A DNA stretch of 64,000 nt, from NCBI GenBank assembly GCA_002914845.1, contig JXTC01000051.1, positions 935,676-999,675 on the forward strand, written 5' to 3'. The notes beneath the pieces were generated by a model. That model was not told the DNA's origin. It made no database searches and saw only the letters and a program-made list of their open reading frames with translations. The translations under genes and the position numbers were made by a program. Below, one piece after another: positions 36,395 to 47,085 of this stretch. The DNA comes from Trema orientale (Eukaryota > Streptophyta > Magnoliopsida > Rosales > Cannabaceae). Positions within the stretch are counted from its first letter, which is position 1. Each line of letters opens with the position of its first letter.

Positions 36395-39300
36395 TATATA
36401 TATATATATATATATTATGTCTCTCTATGTTATTTTGAACTCTCGTTTTCTGGAGAGTAAAAATAATGAGCATACCAATTTAATCTTATGGTGTTAATTA
36501 AGAAATATTGCTTTTCTATGGACTCACTTATTATCGTATAGCAACCTTGCATTTTTTTTTTTAAAGTGGGCTTAACTAATGATAACTATTTACTACAAAT
36601 TTAAAGAAAAATATCACACATGCACACACTACTAAGGCTTGAACTTCTGACTCCCTAAACTCACACACACATCCCTAAAGCCTTGGATCAACTGAACTAG
36701 CCCCAGTTGGCAGGAACTTTACATTGTTAATTAGTATCATTTTATCAATATATGTATTGACGACAAGACTTAATAATATTTTTCTTTCTATATTTATAGA
36801 GAGATTGATTGTAGAAGAAGAAAAGAAAATTAAAGAATTGTTGTAAATAGCGTATATTTTGCATGAATTGTCCTGAAATATGTATCCAATTATCGCATAC
36901 GAAACTAGCCAGGTTGCATCCACGTTGTGACAATATTCGTCGCATAGCTTTCTTTAGTTTCCTCCCTAAGGCTTGCATGTGTTTGGAAAATTATCTTGTT
37001 GCCACTATTTTTCAAAAATTTAATTGTAATTTAAACTCTAGTATTTTATCATATCTGTGTATCTTAACAAGTTTAGAAGAGTCCATAGACCATAGTCTTG
37101 AAGATGAATATATGCACGAGAGTTTAATTTCAAGATTAAGATGTGAAGATGAGTGAAGATAAAGATGAGAAATTTTATCAAATTGAGGAAGAGTCCAAGT
37201 TAACAAGAAGTTTTCAAAGTATTTCCACAGATAAAGGAAATCTAAGATTCAAAAAAAAAAATTTTGATTTTTTAAAATATGTTTTCAAAGTATTAAAATT
37301 GTTTTCAAGATTCATTAGAGTCTAAAAACGTTTTTGAATTAAAAAAGATCGAAGAAAACGTGTTTAATTTACTTAGATTTTTTTTTTTAATGATATTGTC
37401 GATTTTGTTCGTCACGACGATAGAATCAGAAATTAAAATGTTAAGAATATGAATTGTTAAAGTTCTTTTATTGGATAAAATCTTTTACACGATTTTAAAT
37501 GTTAAAATCACATTTTTAATGTTACTTTTTATCCAAAATAATATTTCTCAATTTGTTCCAAGCGTTTTCCTATATAAACACATCTATGGAACTCAATTGA
37601 AGGATGTTTTTTGCTCTCCAAGGTTTACAAACTTTGGTTTCTAGTTTAAACGAGTTCTATATTGAGTCTTTTACAAAAAATTGAGCTAGACAAAATTATT
37701 TTTGTGCACCTACATGCCTAACTTAATGAAGGATATCTTTGGTCATCTAAATCCTTATTCTAAAAAACTAAGTTGGTAGAAACTTAGGACGCATTTAGTA
37801 TATAATTAGAATCATATTCTTCAAATCTAGAAACAGCTCTCATGTAGAAAGTTGGAATGAAAGTTGGAAGGATAAATTTCTACATAAAAACTATTTCTGA
37901 AGTTAAAAAATAAGATTCGAATTTTATACCAAACGCACCCTTAGGTTTTTTTTGACCACACCACATATCTCCACATATCTTTCGGAGATCAACGAAGCTT
38001 GTGAGCAAACGAGATGTTAGCAATAATGAAGTCAAGTGATATGCTTATTAGTCAAGTCTATTGAAGAAGTTCGTGAGGAGAAGATTACAAGGCCTAGGCA
38101 TCAACATTAGAAGGGAGTTTAGTTTGAATAAGTCCATTAGATTATAATCATTGATATATTATTGGATTGAGTAACCTGGACTCTAGATTGGGTCTCGTGG
38201 GCGTAGATATTGACTTTTAAGCCATGCTAAAATTTGTGGTATTCATAGTAATTTAAAATTGATCTTTCAGCAGTGATCGAGAGATTATGAAATATTATCA
38301 AGGGAAAGAAATGGTTGAACCAATGCAAGAATGTGTGAAGAAAGGATAGGACACATGTTTATATATAGGAATCATCTACTTTCAGATAAATCAATCAATT
38401 GATATGTGCATGTAAGAATAAATTCTCCTGTAATAAAAAGAAAAAAACCGCGTAATTTTTTTTTCTTGGGTTGTAAATACAGTAATATTCCCTTTAATTA
38501 ATAGGGTGAATTTTATTTTTAGTCTCTAAAAAATAACTCACCTCCCAAAAAAAAATTATGATTATTGACTTTAAAATGTCTCAATCTAGTCCATGAATAA
38601 TGCTTTTGTTTTAATTTTGCCATTGAACTTTTAAATTTAACACTGTAAATGATATTTTTATCCAAATTTTTGGCTCTAATATTATACTGAACAATCAATT
38701 ATAAACCAAAGAGCAAAACTTAAATTGAAATCATAATTCAAAATAATATAAATACATATATGATATTTGAAGATTTAGTGACGAAATTGAGAAAAAAAAA
38801 ATTGAAATTAAGTGGAAGATATTTTCAAAGTCAGGAAACAAAAGGGAAATGAGTTATAATGCAGGACAAAAAGTAGGATTTAACTCCTTGATTTTACCCC
38901 TTGTACGTCCAATAAAGGACACGAATGATCTTATTTCCATCCATTTCTGAATCAATGCTAGGGATCTCAGCTATTATGTCAAATATTTTATTTGTAACAA
39001 CGTGATATGTTACAATTTAATTTATGAATATTCTTAAATTTATTTGTGCTATGATCGAATCTAACAATAACAACTGCACGTCGTATTAAAAATTGGGATT
39101 TGGGATGATATCATCATTTCCTAACCCGAATGGGGTCTTACTGGTATTTTATTGGTTCAATTCAACTCGGCCGACTAGGATCCGAGGGAAAGAGCATACT
39201 ATGTCCTATTATCCAATCCCGCAAATTTGGGTTCTACAGACCAGCGGCCCATGAAACCCTGCTGGGATGGTCAAGCCGTTAAAGTTGACCTCCTCAATTA

Positions 39301-39399
39301 CTGGGCTTGCATTTTTTTTTTGGGCCTGTTACAAAAATCCAGGCCCAAAATACCAAAATTTGAAAATGGGCTATTTACAAAATTCAAGCCCAAGATGGT
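36395..39399. other. Intergenic DNA
   Basis: Overlapping ORFs of up to 97 codons between 36675 and 37325 lie on both strands with no domain or splice support, and are not called. Bases 36590-36710 resemble a retroposon 3' end. Nothing else was recognised. Confidence 0.4.
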
Positions 39400-40190
39400 T
39401 GAAAAATCCCGGATGGACTGATTTTTTGGAAAAATCTCGGATTGATTTAGAAAAATACCACTTTTTAAAAGTATTATTAAAATTACACTTTTAAAAAATA
39501 TTTAAAAAAATACCATTTTTTTTAAATGTGGTATTTTTCAATGGTACTTGAGGTAACCAGTTAGGTTACTTTGAATAACCAATCTAGTTACTTGAAGTAA
39601 CTGTTCAAGTTATCTCAGGTAATTCGACTAGTTATCTTAAGTATCTCATCAATCAATAAAAAGTGATATTTTTATAAATACTTTTAAAAGTGATATTTTT
39701 ATAATTAAATCCAGAATTTTCAGAACAATTTCAAATACCGGGATTTTTCAATTTTTTTGAAAAAATACCATAAAAAATCAAATTTCCTCTTTGAAAAATC
39801 CCTGATGGATTATTTTTTAAAAAAATCCTGGTTTGATTTAGAAAAATATCACTTTTTATAAGTATTATTAGAAAAATAACACTTTTAAAAAATATTTAGA
39901 TAAATACCATTTTTTCTTCAAATTTGGTATTTTTCAATGATACTCGAGGTAACTAGCTAGGTTACTTAGAGTAACCAATTCAGTTACTTGAAGTAACTGT
40001 TCAAGTTACCTCAGGTAAGTCGACTAGCTACCTTAAGTATCTAATTAATTAATAAAAAGTGGTATTTTTCTAAATATTTTTAAAAGTGATATTTTTATAA
40101 TTAAATCCGGGATTTTTCAAAACAATTTTAAATTCTGGGATTTTTCAATTTTTTTGAAAAATTACCATAAAAAATCAAATTTTCTTTCTT
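39400..40190 (+). repeat. Tandem duplication of a roughly 390-bp unit rich in GTAACT motifs
   Basis: The unit starting at about 39412 (GGATGGACTGATTTTTTGGA) is repeated from about 39803, with the same order of blocks: GATTTAGAAAAATA(C/T)CACTTTTT, an array of AGTTACTTGAAGTAACT-like palindromes, AAAAGTGATATTTTTATAAT, and TTCAATTTTTTTGAAAAA. The copies differ at many bases. A weaker relative with TAACTGGTAACT motifs lies at 61655-61930. Confidence 0.8.
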
Positions 40191-40796
40191 TTTTTTTTTT
40201 TTTTGAATGAGGGCTTGCATTTGTGATTAATCTAGGATGGAATCTATATGGGGAAATGGATCTTAGTAGTATTATATGGTAAAATGACTCTTTTTAGAAA
40301 ATTTTCTTGTAGTCATAAATATTTAGATTTACCATAAAATTTCAGGTTCACCCATTTAAAATTTGATTTCAGAGAAAAATTTTGATCGATGAAAATTTCA
40401 TTATATTTATTGTTTTGAAATATAAATTACTTACAAAATATTTTAAATTTCTATTCAATTAATAGAAAGTTGTAATCAAACAGTTTGAATCTAAAAAAAA
40501 TACTATAGATTTTTATATTTCTAGAAGCTATTTAGAAATAATTTTTGTTTCAATTCACTAAAGGAAGAGTGTGTTTTCCAAAAATTAAATGTTACAGAAA
40601 CAAAAATGTAATTTTTAAGAATGCAAGATTGAATTTAAGAAAGAAAAAAGTAAACACAGAGGGGATATAGTTATCATTGGCCCGAAAATTTTGTAAAATG
40701 ACAATTTTAGAGTGTACAAATATTAATGATATTCTTGCTTTCAAAAAAAAAAAAAAAGCAGTGATATTCTGACAATAATCGAAATCATTTTGAATG
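40191..40796. other. Intergenic DNA, no gene seen
   Basis: AT-rich spacer. A small - strand ORF at 40592-40822 is made mostly of poly-A/T and is not credible. Confidence 0.45.
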
Positions 40797-41165
40797 GGAT
40801 AACTACAAAAAAAAAAAACCATAAATATGATATTTCTGCAATTTTAACCTTGTATTTTGGCTTGTGCAAAATTATACTTGTATATTTTAAATCTCTGTAA
40901 ATTTTTAACTTTTGTGTATAAATTAGGTGATTTGTATTAGCTGTTTTAAGTTATTTTCAATGAATTTTATGTATTAGTCAGTAGAAATAAAATGTTATTA
41001 GTTCAAATTCTGTATCTAGTGAGAAATTTATTGATAAATTTATATTTATAATGTACAAACTTGAAGAAATGTGAAGCATAAAGGTATAATTTTGCATAAG
41101 CTAAAAAATATGATTAAATTTGCAGAAACGTTATACTTTATGGTATTTTTTTGCAAATAACTCTT
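40797..41165. mobile_element. Foldback element (inverted-repeat MITE)
   Basis: Arms of about 85 bp (40797-40885 and 41075-41165) are imperfect reverse complements: both read ..ACCATAAA(T/G)..TTTCTGCAA..TTAA then GCTT(G/A)TGCAAAATTATAC. The loop is AT-rich with no coding capacity. Confidence 0.6.
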
Positions 41166-41556
41166 TAGTCTTTTTCTCTATTCTAATTTTATCCCTCAAA
41201 ACTCAAAATAGGAGGTACAATTCATCGTCTTCTATTACCACCATAGTCGTCTTCTCTCTCTTCCTCACTCCCAACTCCCAAGAGCCTCCATTGTTTAAAC
41301 GCTCAAGTCCAGTAAGTTTTCTCATTAAAAAAAAACCTTAATAATAGCATCTGTTTAAAACGGTTCTCGCCCTGTTATATCTGATTTTTGTATCTCCATC
41401 TCTTTCTCTCTCATATCTTAACCCTCAGTGCCTCTCTCTCACTATTTAGTGACGATGATCTCAGCCTACTAATTCTACCATCGCCTGATGGTACCTTGCA
41501 TGGGGCTGAGTGAGTTATCTTTCACTACCTAAGGGAGTTTTAATATATATATATAT
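41166..41556. other. Intergenic DNA, no gene seen
   Basis: CT-rich stretch (41220-41450) with no splice-consistent gene. Confidence 0.4.
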
Positions 41557-41806
41557 GATTGCTAATCCAGTAGGTATTTTCTTTTTCTTTTTTTTTTAAC
41601 TTATGTGTAGGTATTTTTTTTTAGCCGTTGGATCATCATTTAAATGTGATCCAACAGCCATAATGAGGTGCATGAAAAGATGTGCATCATTAATGCTATT
41701 TCTCTCTCTTACTTTTTACTATAAAAAAATATGCATGATAAATTTTTATTGGTCAAAATGATACCTATGTATAGATAAAAAAAAAATACCTACTTGATTG
41801 GTACCC
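41557..41806 (+). mobile_element. MITE, family A, copy 3
   Basis: TIR core CTAATCCAGTAGGTATTTT at the left and AAAATACCTACTTGATTGG at the right. It is directly followed, after an 11-bp TA-rich spacer, by copy 4 in the same orientation. Confidence 0.8.
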
Positions 41807-41817
41807 TATATATATAT

Positions 41818-42060
41818 AGGTTGCCAATCCAGTAGGTATTTTTTTTTTTTACCTATGTGTAGGTATTTTTTTTTTAGCCATTGGATCATCATCTAATGGT
41901 GATCCAATGGCTATAATCAAGTACATAAAAAGACGTGCATTATTAATGCTATTTCTCTCTCCTACTTTTTATAATAAAAAAATGTGCAAAAAAATTTTTC
42001 ATTGGCCCAATTAATACCTATGCATAGGTAAAAAAAAAATACCTACTGGATTAGTGCCCA
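41818..42060 (+). mobile_element. MITE, family A, copy 4
   Basis: Left TIR AGGTTGCCAATCCAGTAGGT and right TIR ACCTACTGGATTAGTGCCC. This copy has the best-preserved ends of the family. Flanks are (TA)n. On its right a family B end begins at 42078. Confidence 0.85.
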
Positions 42061-42779
42061 TATATATATATATATATGGATGAGTTTTCAATGGTTACAG
42101 CTCCATGGTAACCATCATAAAACTTAGTGTAAGTCTTAAAAAGTTATAGATATTAGTGTAAGCATTAATTATAACCGATGATGTGGACTTTAAAATTACC
42201 TACTATAACAAGTTTAAGAACAGGTTACAATTTAGCATTAATTACAAAGATTCTTTCATTTTCCATTTTTCAAAGTTGTTGTTTTTAATTAGTTAGTTTT
42301 TTAAAATTGTATGAGATTTGAAAATCGTGTTTTATTTTGACTTTTTCTTACACTAAAAATTAGACAATGTACTCTAAACTATTTGCACCATTAGTCCCTA
42401 AATTTTATTTTTTGCATTTAAATCCTTGTTCTTACAAATTAGGTACAAATATGTCCGTTTATCTTAAGGAGCCTATTTTACTATTTAAGACATACTAGTG
42501 AGGTAGTGCATGAGCAAGCCAAGATAATGTTTTATTAATGTTTTCTTTTACTTAAGTTTTGTATTTTAGACATTGATACGAAAGGGGAAAAAAATTGCAT
42601 TTTACCATAGAAAACAAGAAAACAAAGAAAAAAATGCATTTTGTTAATATTTTTTACTTTATGAACTTAATATATATATGGTATATATAGAACAAAATAT
42701 CAACAAAGATCTAAATGGTACATCTATGGACATGTGTGTTGAAAAAAATAAGACTTGATTAAATATATAGGAAGTATGA
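42061..42779. other. Intergenic DNA with a partial family B MITE end
   Basis: Bases 42078-42130 (GGATGAGTTTTCAATGGTTA..CTCCATGGTAACCAT) match the left end of family B, but no right end follows. The rest is plain spacer up to the broken 3' end of the copia element. Confidence 0.45.
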
Positions 42780-45700
42780 TCAAAACAATACTAAGCAAAA
42801 AACGAAACAGTTACCCATAGTAATTTCTAATATTCTTAATGTGCATTTTGATACTACAACTGGTTGTAAGGAAGCTTTCCAACTCACAGTATTACCAAAC
42901 AGAGTAAAAATATAACCAATGAGTGACCTTCTTTTATCAAGATCTCTACAGTATTCTGAATCATAATAACTTAATAACGGATCTTCATTCACGTATGTTT
43001 TTCCATAATTCAGACCATAATTCATTGCACCCTTCACATACGTACCTTAATACCTACTTGACTATTTCCCACTGCAATCGACCGGGATCTGCCATATATA
43101 TGCTTATAACACTGGCCGTATGAGATAAATCTAGTATAGAAAGACCATAGAGTACATTAAGCTTTCTACAGCACTTGCATAAAGAACTTTTGACATTTCT
43201 TGTCTATCTTCATCTATTATTGGAGACAGCTTGTTTGACAACTTGAAATGTTGAGCCAAAGAATTTAGAACTAGTTTAGCACCTGACATAGTAAATTTCT
43301 CTGATACCTTCTTCAAATAATTTTGTGATATATTAACAATTGTCCTAAAGATCTGTCTCTTAAAATCTGTATCCCTAGTATCTTTTTAACACTGCCAAGA
43401 TTTTTCATCTCAAACTCACGGTACAACTAGCCTTTCAAGCTCTGAATTTAAGGTTCAACTAGTCTTTCAAGCTCTGAATTTCATTCTTGTCTGATGATGC
43501 AATTAACATGTCATCAATGTATAGAAGTAAGAATATGCCAACCTGATCCTTAATCCATTTCAAGTATACACAACTATCATATGAACTTCTAATAAAACAA
43601 GTTTTCATCATAAACACATCAAATCTTAGATACCACTGCCTAGGAGACTATTTTAAACCATATAATGATCTTTTTAGTAAATAAACTTTATCTTTACTAC
43701 CTTGTACTTCAAAACCCTCAATTTGAATTATATATATCTTCTCATCAAGTGTATCGGTGTAGGAAAGCTATTTTAACATCTAATTGCTCAAGTTTCATGT
43801 TAAATTGTACCAGCAAATCTAATACTACTCTTATAGAAGAGGACCTCACCACAAGAGAATTAATTTCATTAAAGTCCATTCCATCTCTTTGTGTGAATCC
43901 TTTCGCTACCAACCTAGCTTTGAATCTTTCCTTTTCTACTCTAGGTATATATCCATTTACAACCTACCAACTTTTGACTCTTAGTTTGTCTACTAAAATC
44001 CATGTCTCATTTTTTAATAAGTTGTCCACTTCTTTTCTCATGACCTTAATCCAATTATCACTATTTTTATGCTTCAATGCCTTCTTATAACTCAAGGGTT
44101 CATTCTTATCTTCATTCTTAGCAATATTCAAAGCAAAAGAGATCATATTAGCATGCCTATACCTGTTAAGAGGTCTAATGTATCTTCGGGTTCTATCTTT
44201 GGCCAGTTGGTAGTTTTGTAATTGTTCATGCTCCACAGGTCCACAATCTACTTGTTCTTCTTCTTCAGTTGCATCTGGAATTGTCTCTTCACTAGCTGTT
44301 CTCAGTATTGAAGTCTCCACCTGAACCTAAATACTTTGACCATCTAGTCCTCTTTGTGGTTGAGCTCTACCTTTAGCCATATATATCTCACTTTCTCTAA
44401 AATTACATCTCTATTAATGAAACTTTTACTTCCATCAATATATCAAAGTTATTTATAACTTTAAACACCTTCTGGATAGCCTATGAACACATATTTATTG
44501 GCCCTTGAATCTAGTTTTCCTTGTTTAATGTGTGCATAAGTAACACAACCGAAAACTCTGAGATGATCATACTTTGGAGGGATACCATTCTATATTTCTT
44601 CTGGGATTTTAAAATCAATTGCTATTGAATGGCTCCTATTAATCAGATATGCTACTGTATTGACAGCCTCAGCCCAAAATTTCTTGGGTAGACTAGCACA
44701 AGATAACATGGACCTAACTCTCGTAAGTAGAGTCTTGTTTATACATTCTGTAGGTCCATTCTGTTAGGGAGTATCCCTAACAATGTGTTGTCTTATTAGT
44801 CTTTCCAACTAGTAGTAAGCATTGAACTCTTCTTTAAAGAACTCACCATTGTCAATCCTAAATCTCTTAAACTTTCTACTTGTTTGTACCCCTACCATCT
44901 TTTTCCAGTCAACAAATTTCTGAAATGCTTCATCTTTAGACTTCAAGATATAGATCCAAACTTTCTTGGAATAGTCATCTATAATAGAAATGAAATATCT
45001 GCCCCCTCCTAATGATAAATGCCTAGCTGGACCCCATAGATCTGAGTGCACATAGTTCAGAATTCCCTTGGTAGTGTAGGTTGACTTGGTAGACTTTAAT
45101 CTAGCTACTTTTCAATAAATGTAATGTTCACAAATATCAAGCTTACCCAACTGAGATTTTTCTAATAGATCTTGTTTAACTAACTTTTGAAGACCTCTTT
45201 CACTCACATGTCCAATCTTTGATGCCAAAGTAAGTCTGTTTTTCATATTTTTGAGAAACTAATGCAGCCATAGCAATAATAATACTTCCTTGTAAAACAT
45301 ATAGACCATTCTCTTTTGCACCTTTCATTATCACTAAACACCATCTAGTCACTTTAATAATTCCATTCTTAGCCTTGTAACTATAACCATTTGTGTCCAA
45401 GGTGCCAAGTGATATCAAGTTTCTCTTAAGTTCTGGAATGTACCTAATGTTGTGAAGGATTCTTTTGATACCATTGAACATTTTAATCCTCATAATGCTA
45501 ATTCTATGAACTTTGAAGCCTTTATTATTTCCAAATAGTACTTATCCTCTATCCATTGGTTTAAAAGTCTCAAACCAATCTTTATTAAGTGTTATATGAA
45601 AAGAGCAGCCTGAATCGAGTATTCATTGCTTCTCACTGCCTTTTATTGCAACTAATAATACATCTGCACTCTCATACCCATCTTCAACCACTGCAGCATC
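42780..45700 (-). pseudogene. Copia pol (protease, integrase, reverse transcriptase, RNase H; broken)
   Basis: Protease active site DSGCSFHIT lies at about 45616-45590, with a stop at the Trp codon normally preceding ILDSG. GAG-pre-integrase is at about 45493-45180 (RYIPELKRNLISLG, LWHQRL). The integrase core runs from about 45051 with HSDLWGP, DDYSKKVWIY and RIDNGEFF, then QNGPTECINKTLL and LPKKFWAEAVNTVAYLINRS. Reverse transcriptase spans about 44100-43330 with LLLYIDDMLIAS (YIDD) near 43525-43495. RNase H spans about 43130-42800 with DPLLSYYDSEYCRD and RRSLIGYIFTLFG. Many stops and frameshifts, including a 32-bp tandem duplication at 43421-43483, show it is dead. Confidence 0.88.
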
Positions 45701-45714
45701 ACCATTTGAGCCCT

Positions 45715-46504
45715 CTAGATCTTTGTTGCTTTATTCCTCTTTGGACAATACTTGCGAGTATGACCCAGTTCTTTATAGTAATAACACCTTATGTTCTTAT
45801 ATAGATTATCAGCATTATTTTTGCCATTATTCTGGTTTCTACTCTTTGATTTTGATCTGTATTTACCTCTGAACTTTGAATTCCTCTCCTTCTGTCTGCC
45901 TCTAACATTCAAGCTCTCACTATTACTCTTGTCTTTACTAATAACCTTCATCTCTAACTCACATGACCATAAAGCAGAGGTAACTTCATCTAAAGTAACA
46001 GTTTTTCTACCAAACTTAATGGCTACATTGACTTCCTTATAAGATTCGAGTAATGAATTTAATAGAATGATTTCTTGGCTTTCATTACTGATTTTTTCTT
46101 CATCAATTGAGGCAAGAGTGACTACAGTCTTCTTGAATTCATCTAAATTTTGGTCATGATTCTTATTTGGATCCATTTTGAAACTGAAGAACCTTTCCTT
46201 CACTAAAATTCGATTGGTCAGAGATTTTATCAAGTAAAGCTCTTCTCATTTGTTCCATGCTTGATAAGCGGTGCCTTCACCATCAATTTGACTAATCACA
46301 TTATTAGCCAGGTACAAGATGATGATTGAATATGCGTTTTCTTAAATTTCTGCTCGTTGTACATCAGTTATTGATGCAACCACTATAGTTGGATCCTCTA
46401 ATCCCTTCTGAAATTTATGTTGAACAAGAAGCGCCTTCATTTTCTTCCTTTAAGAACTGAAATCCCTAGTTCCATCAAACGGAATCAATTTGAACTTCAG
46501 GCAT
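45715..46504 (-). pseudogene. Copia gag (broken)
   Basis: Encodes the capsid/nucleocapsid part of a copia element. Read in one frame it gives the usual gag blocks (F..FDG..F, KKMKALLVQHK, LYLIKSLTNRILVKERFFSF) with about three in-frame stops, one where a conserved Trp is expected. The longest intact stretch is 45715-46233. The zinc knuckle reads CYYYKELGHTRKYC: the second Cys of CX2CX4HX4C is replaced by Tyr. A frameshift near the start separates the first Met from the rest. The element cannot make a functional capsid protein. Confidence 0.85.
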
Positions 46505-46620
46505 ACTATTTCCAAAACAAGATTCACTTGACGAACACAAAATTGTTGAAGCTTTTAATCGAACACCTTTGATGAGAATCAGAGTCTGAAAGTTGAAAAA
46601 AAACATGAATGCTGGAAACT

Positions 46621-46633
46621 GGCTCTGATACCA
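46621..46633 (-). other. Primer-binding site (initiator tRNA-Met) of the copia element
   Basis: TGGTATCAGAGCC on the - strand is complementary to the 3' end of plant initiator tRNA-Met. Confidence 0.85.
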
Positions 46634-47085
46634 CTTTATAGTGATTCGCCTTGCACACACTCAAACTAGAACTATAAAGACAAGCAAGAACACAGTTTTA
46701 CTCTGGTTCAACTTCATTGAGGAGTCTACATCTAGCTGCTGAGAATACTTAGCTTTTCACTATGAAAAACAAAGTTTAAAAATAGAGCAATTACAATACA
46801 ATCTCTCTGAAATCTCTCAACCCAAGTCCCTTACAAACCCTTTATTTTACACTAAAGAACTTACAGAGATTAACAATACGAGTTAATCACAATATTGACT
46901 AATCAAGACATTTATATATCCGAGGTCACAGTATATATTGCTCTTAACTAACTTTAAACTATTATAATTACTCTGACCATTCTATTATAAGACTAACAGA
47001 AAAAACTAACTATAATATAGCTGGAATAACTCTAATACTTTCTTTATATAGCTTTTAGTAAGAACAATACTGAGTAGTTAGTGAG
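46634..47085 (-). repeat. 5' LTR of the copia element (outer edge approximate)
   Basis: It lies just upstream of the tRNA-Met primer site in element orientation and includes a TATA box. No partner LTR is present in the window, so TG and CA borders cannot be fixed by comparison. Confidence 0.5.

Larger units (their letters stand above)
42780..47085 (-). mobile_element. Decayed Ty1/copia retrotransposon, 5' LTR present, 3' end missing
   Basis: On the - strand the order is 5' LTR, primer site, gag, protease, GAG-pre-integrase, integrase, reverse transcriptase, RNase H, which is the copia order. The primer-binding site TGGTATCAGAGCC (46633-46621) pairs with initiator tRNA-Met, the usual plant copia primer. 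A TATA box (GCTATATAAAG, about 47061-47051) lies in the LTR. The coding part breaks off near 42800 within RNase H, and no sequence like the LTR is found beyond, so the 3' end and second LTR are lost. The LTR's outer edge is approximate. Confidence 0.85.

Noticed and set aside
36745..37325. Cluster of overlapping ORFs on both strands
   Set aside because: No domain, no consistent splice structure, and similar ORF density arises by chance in neighbouring spacer.
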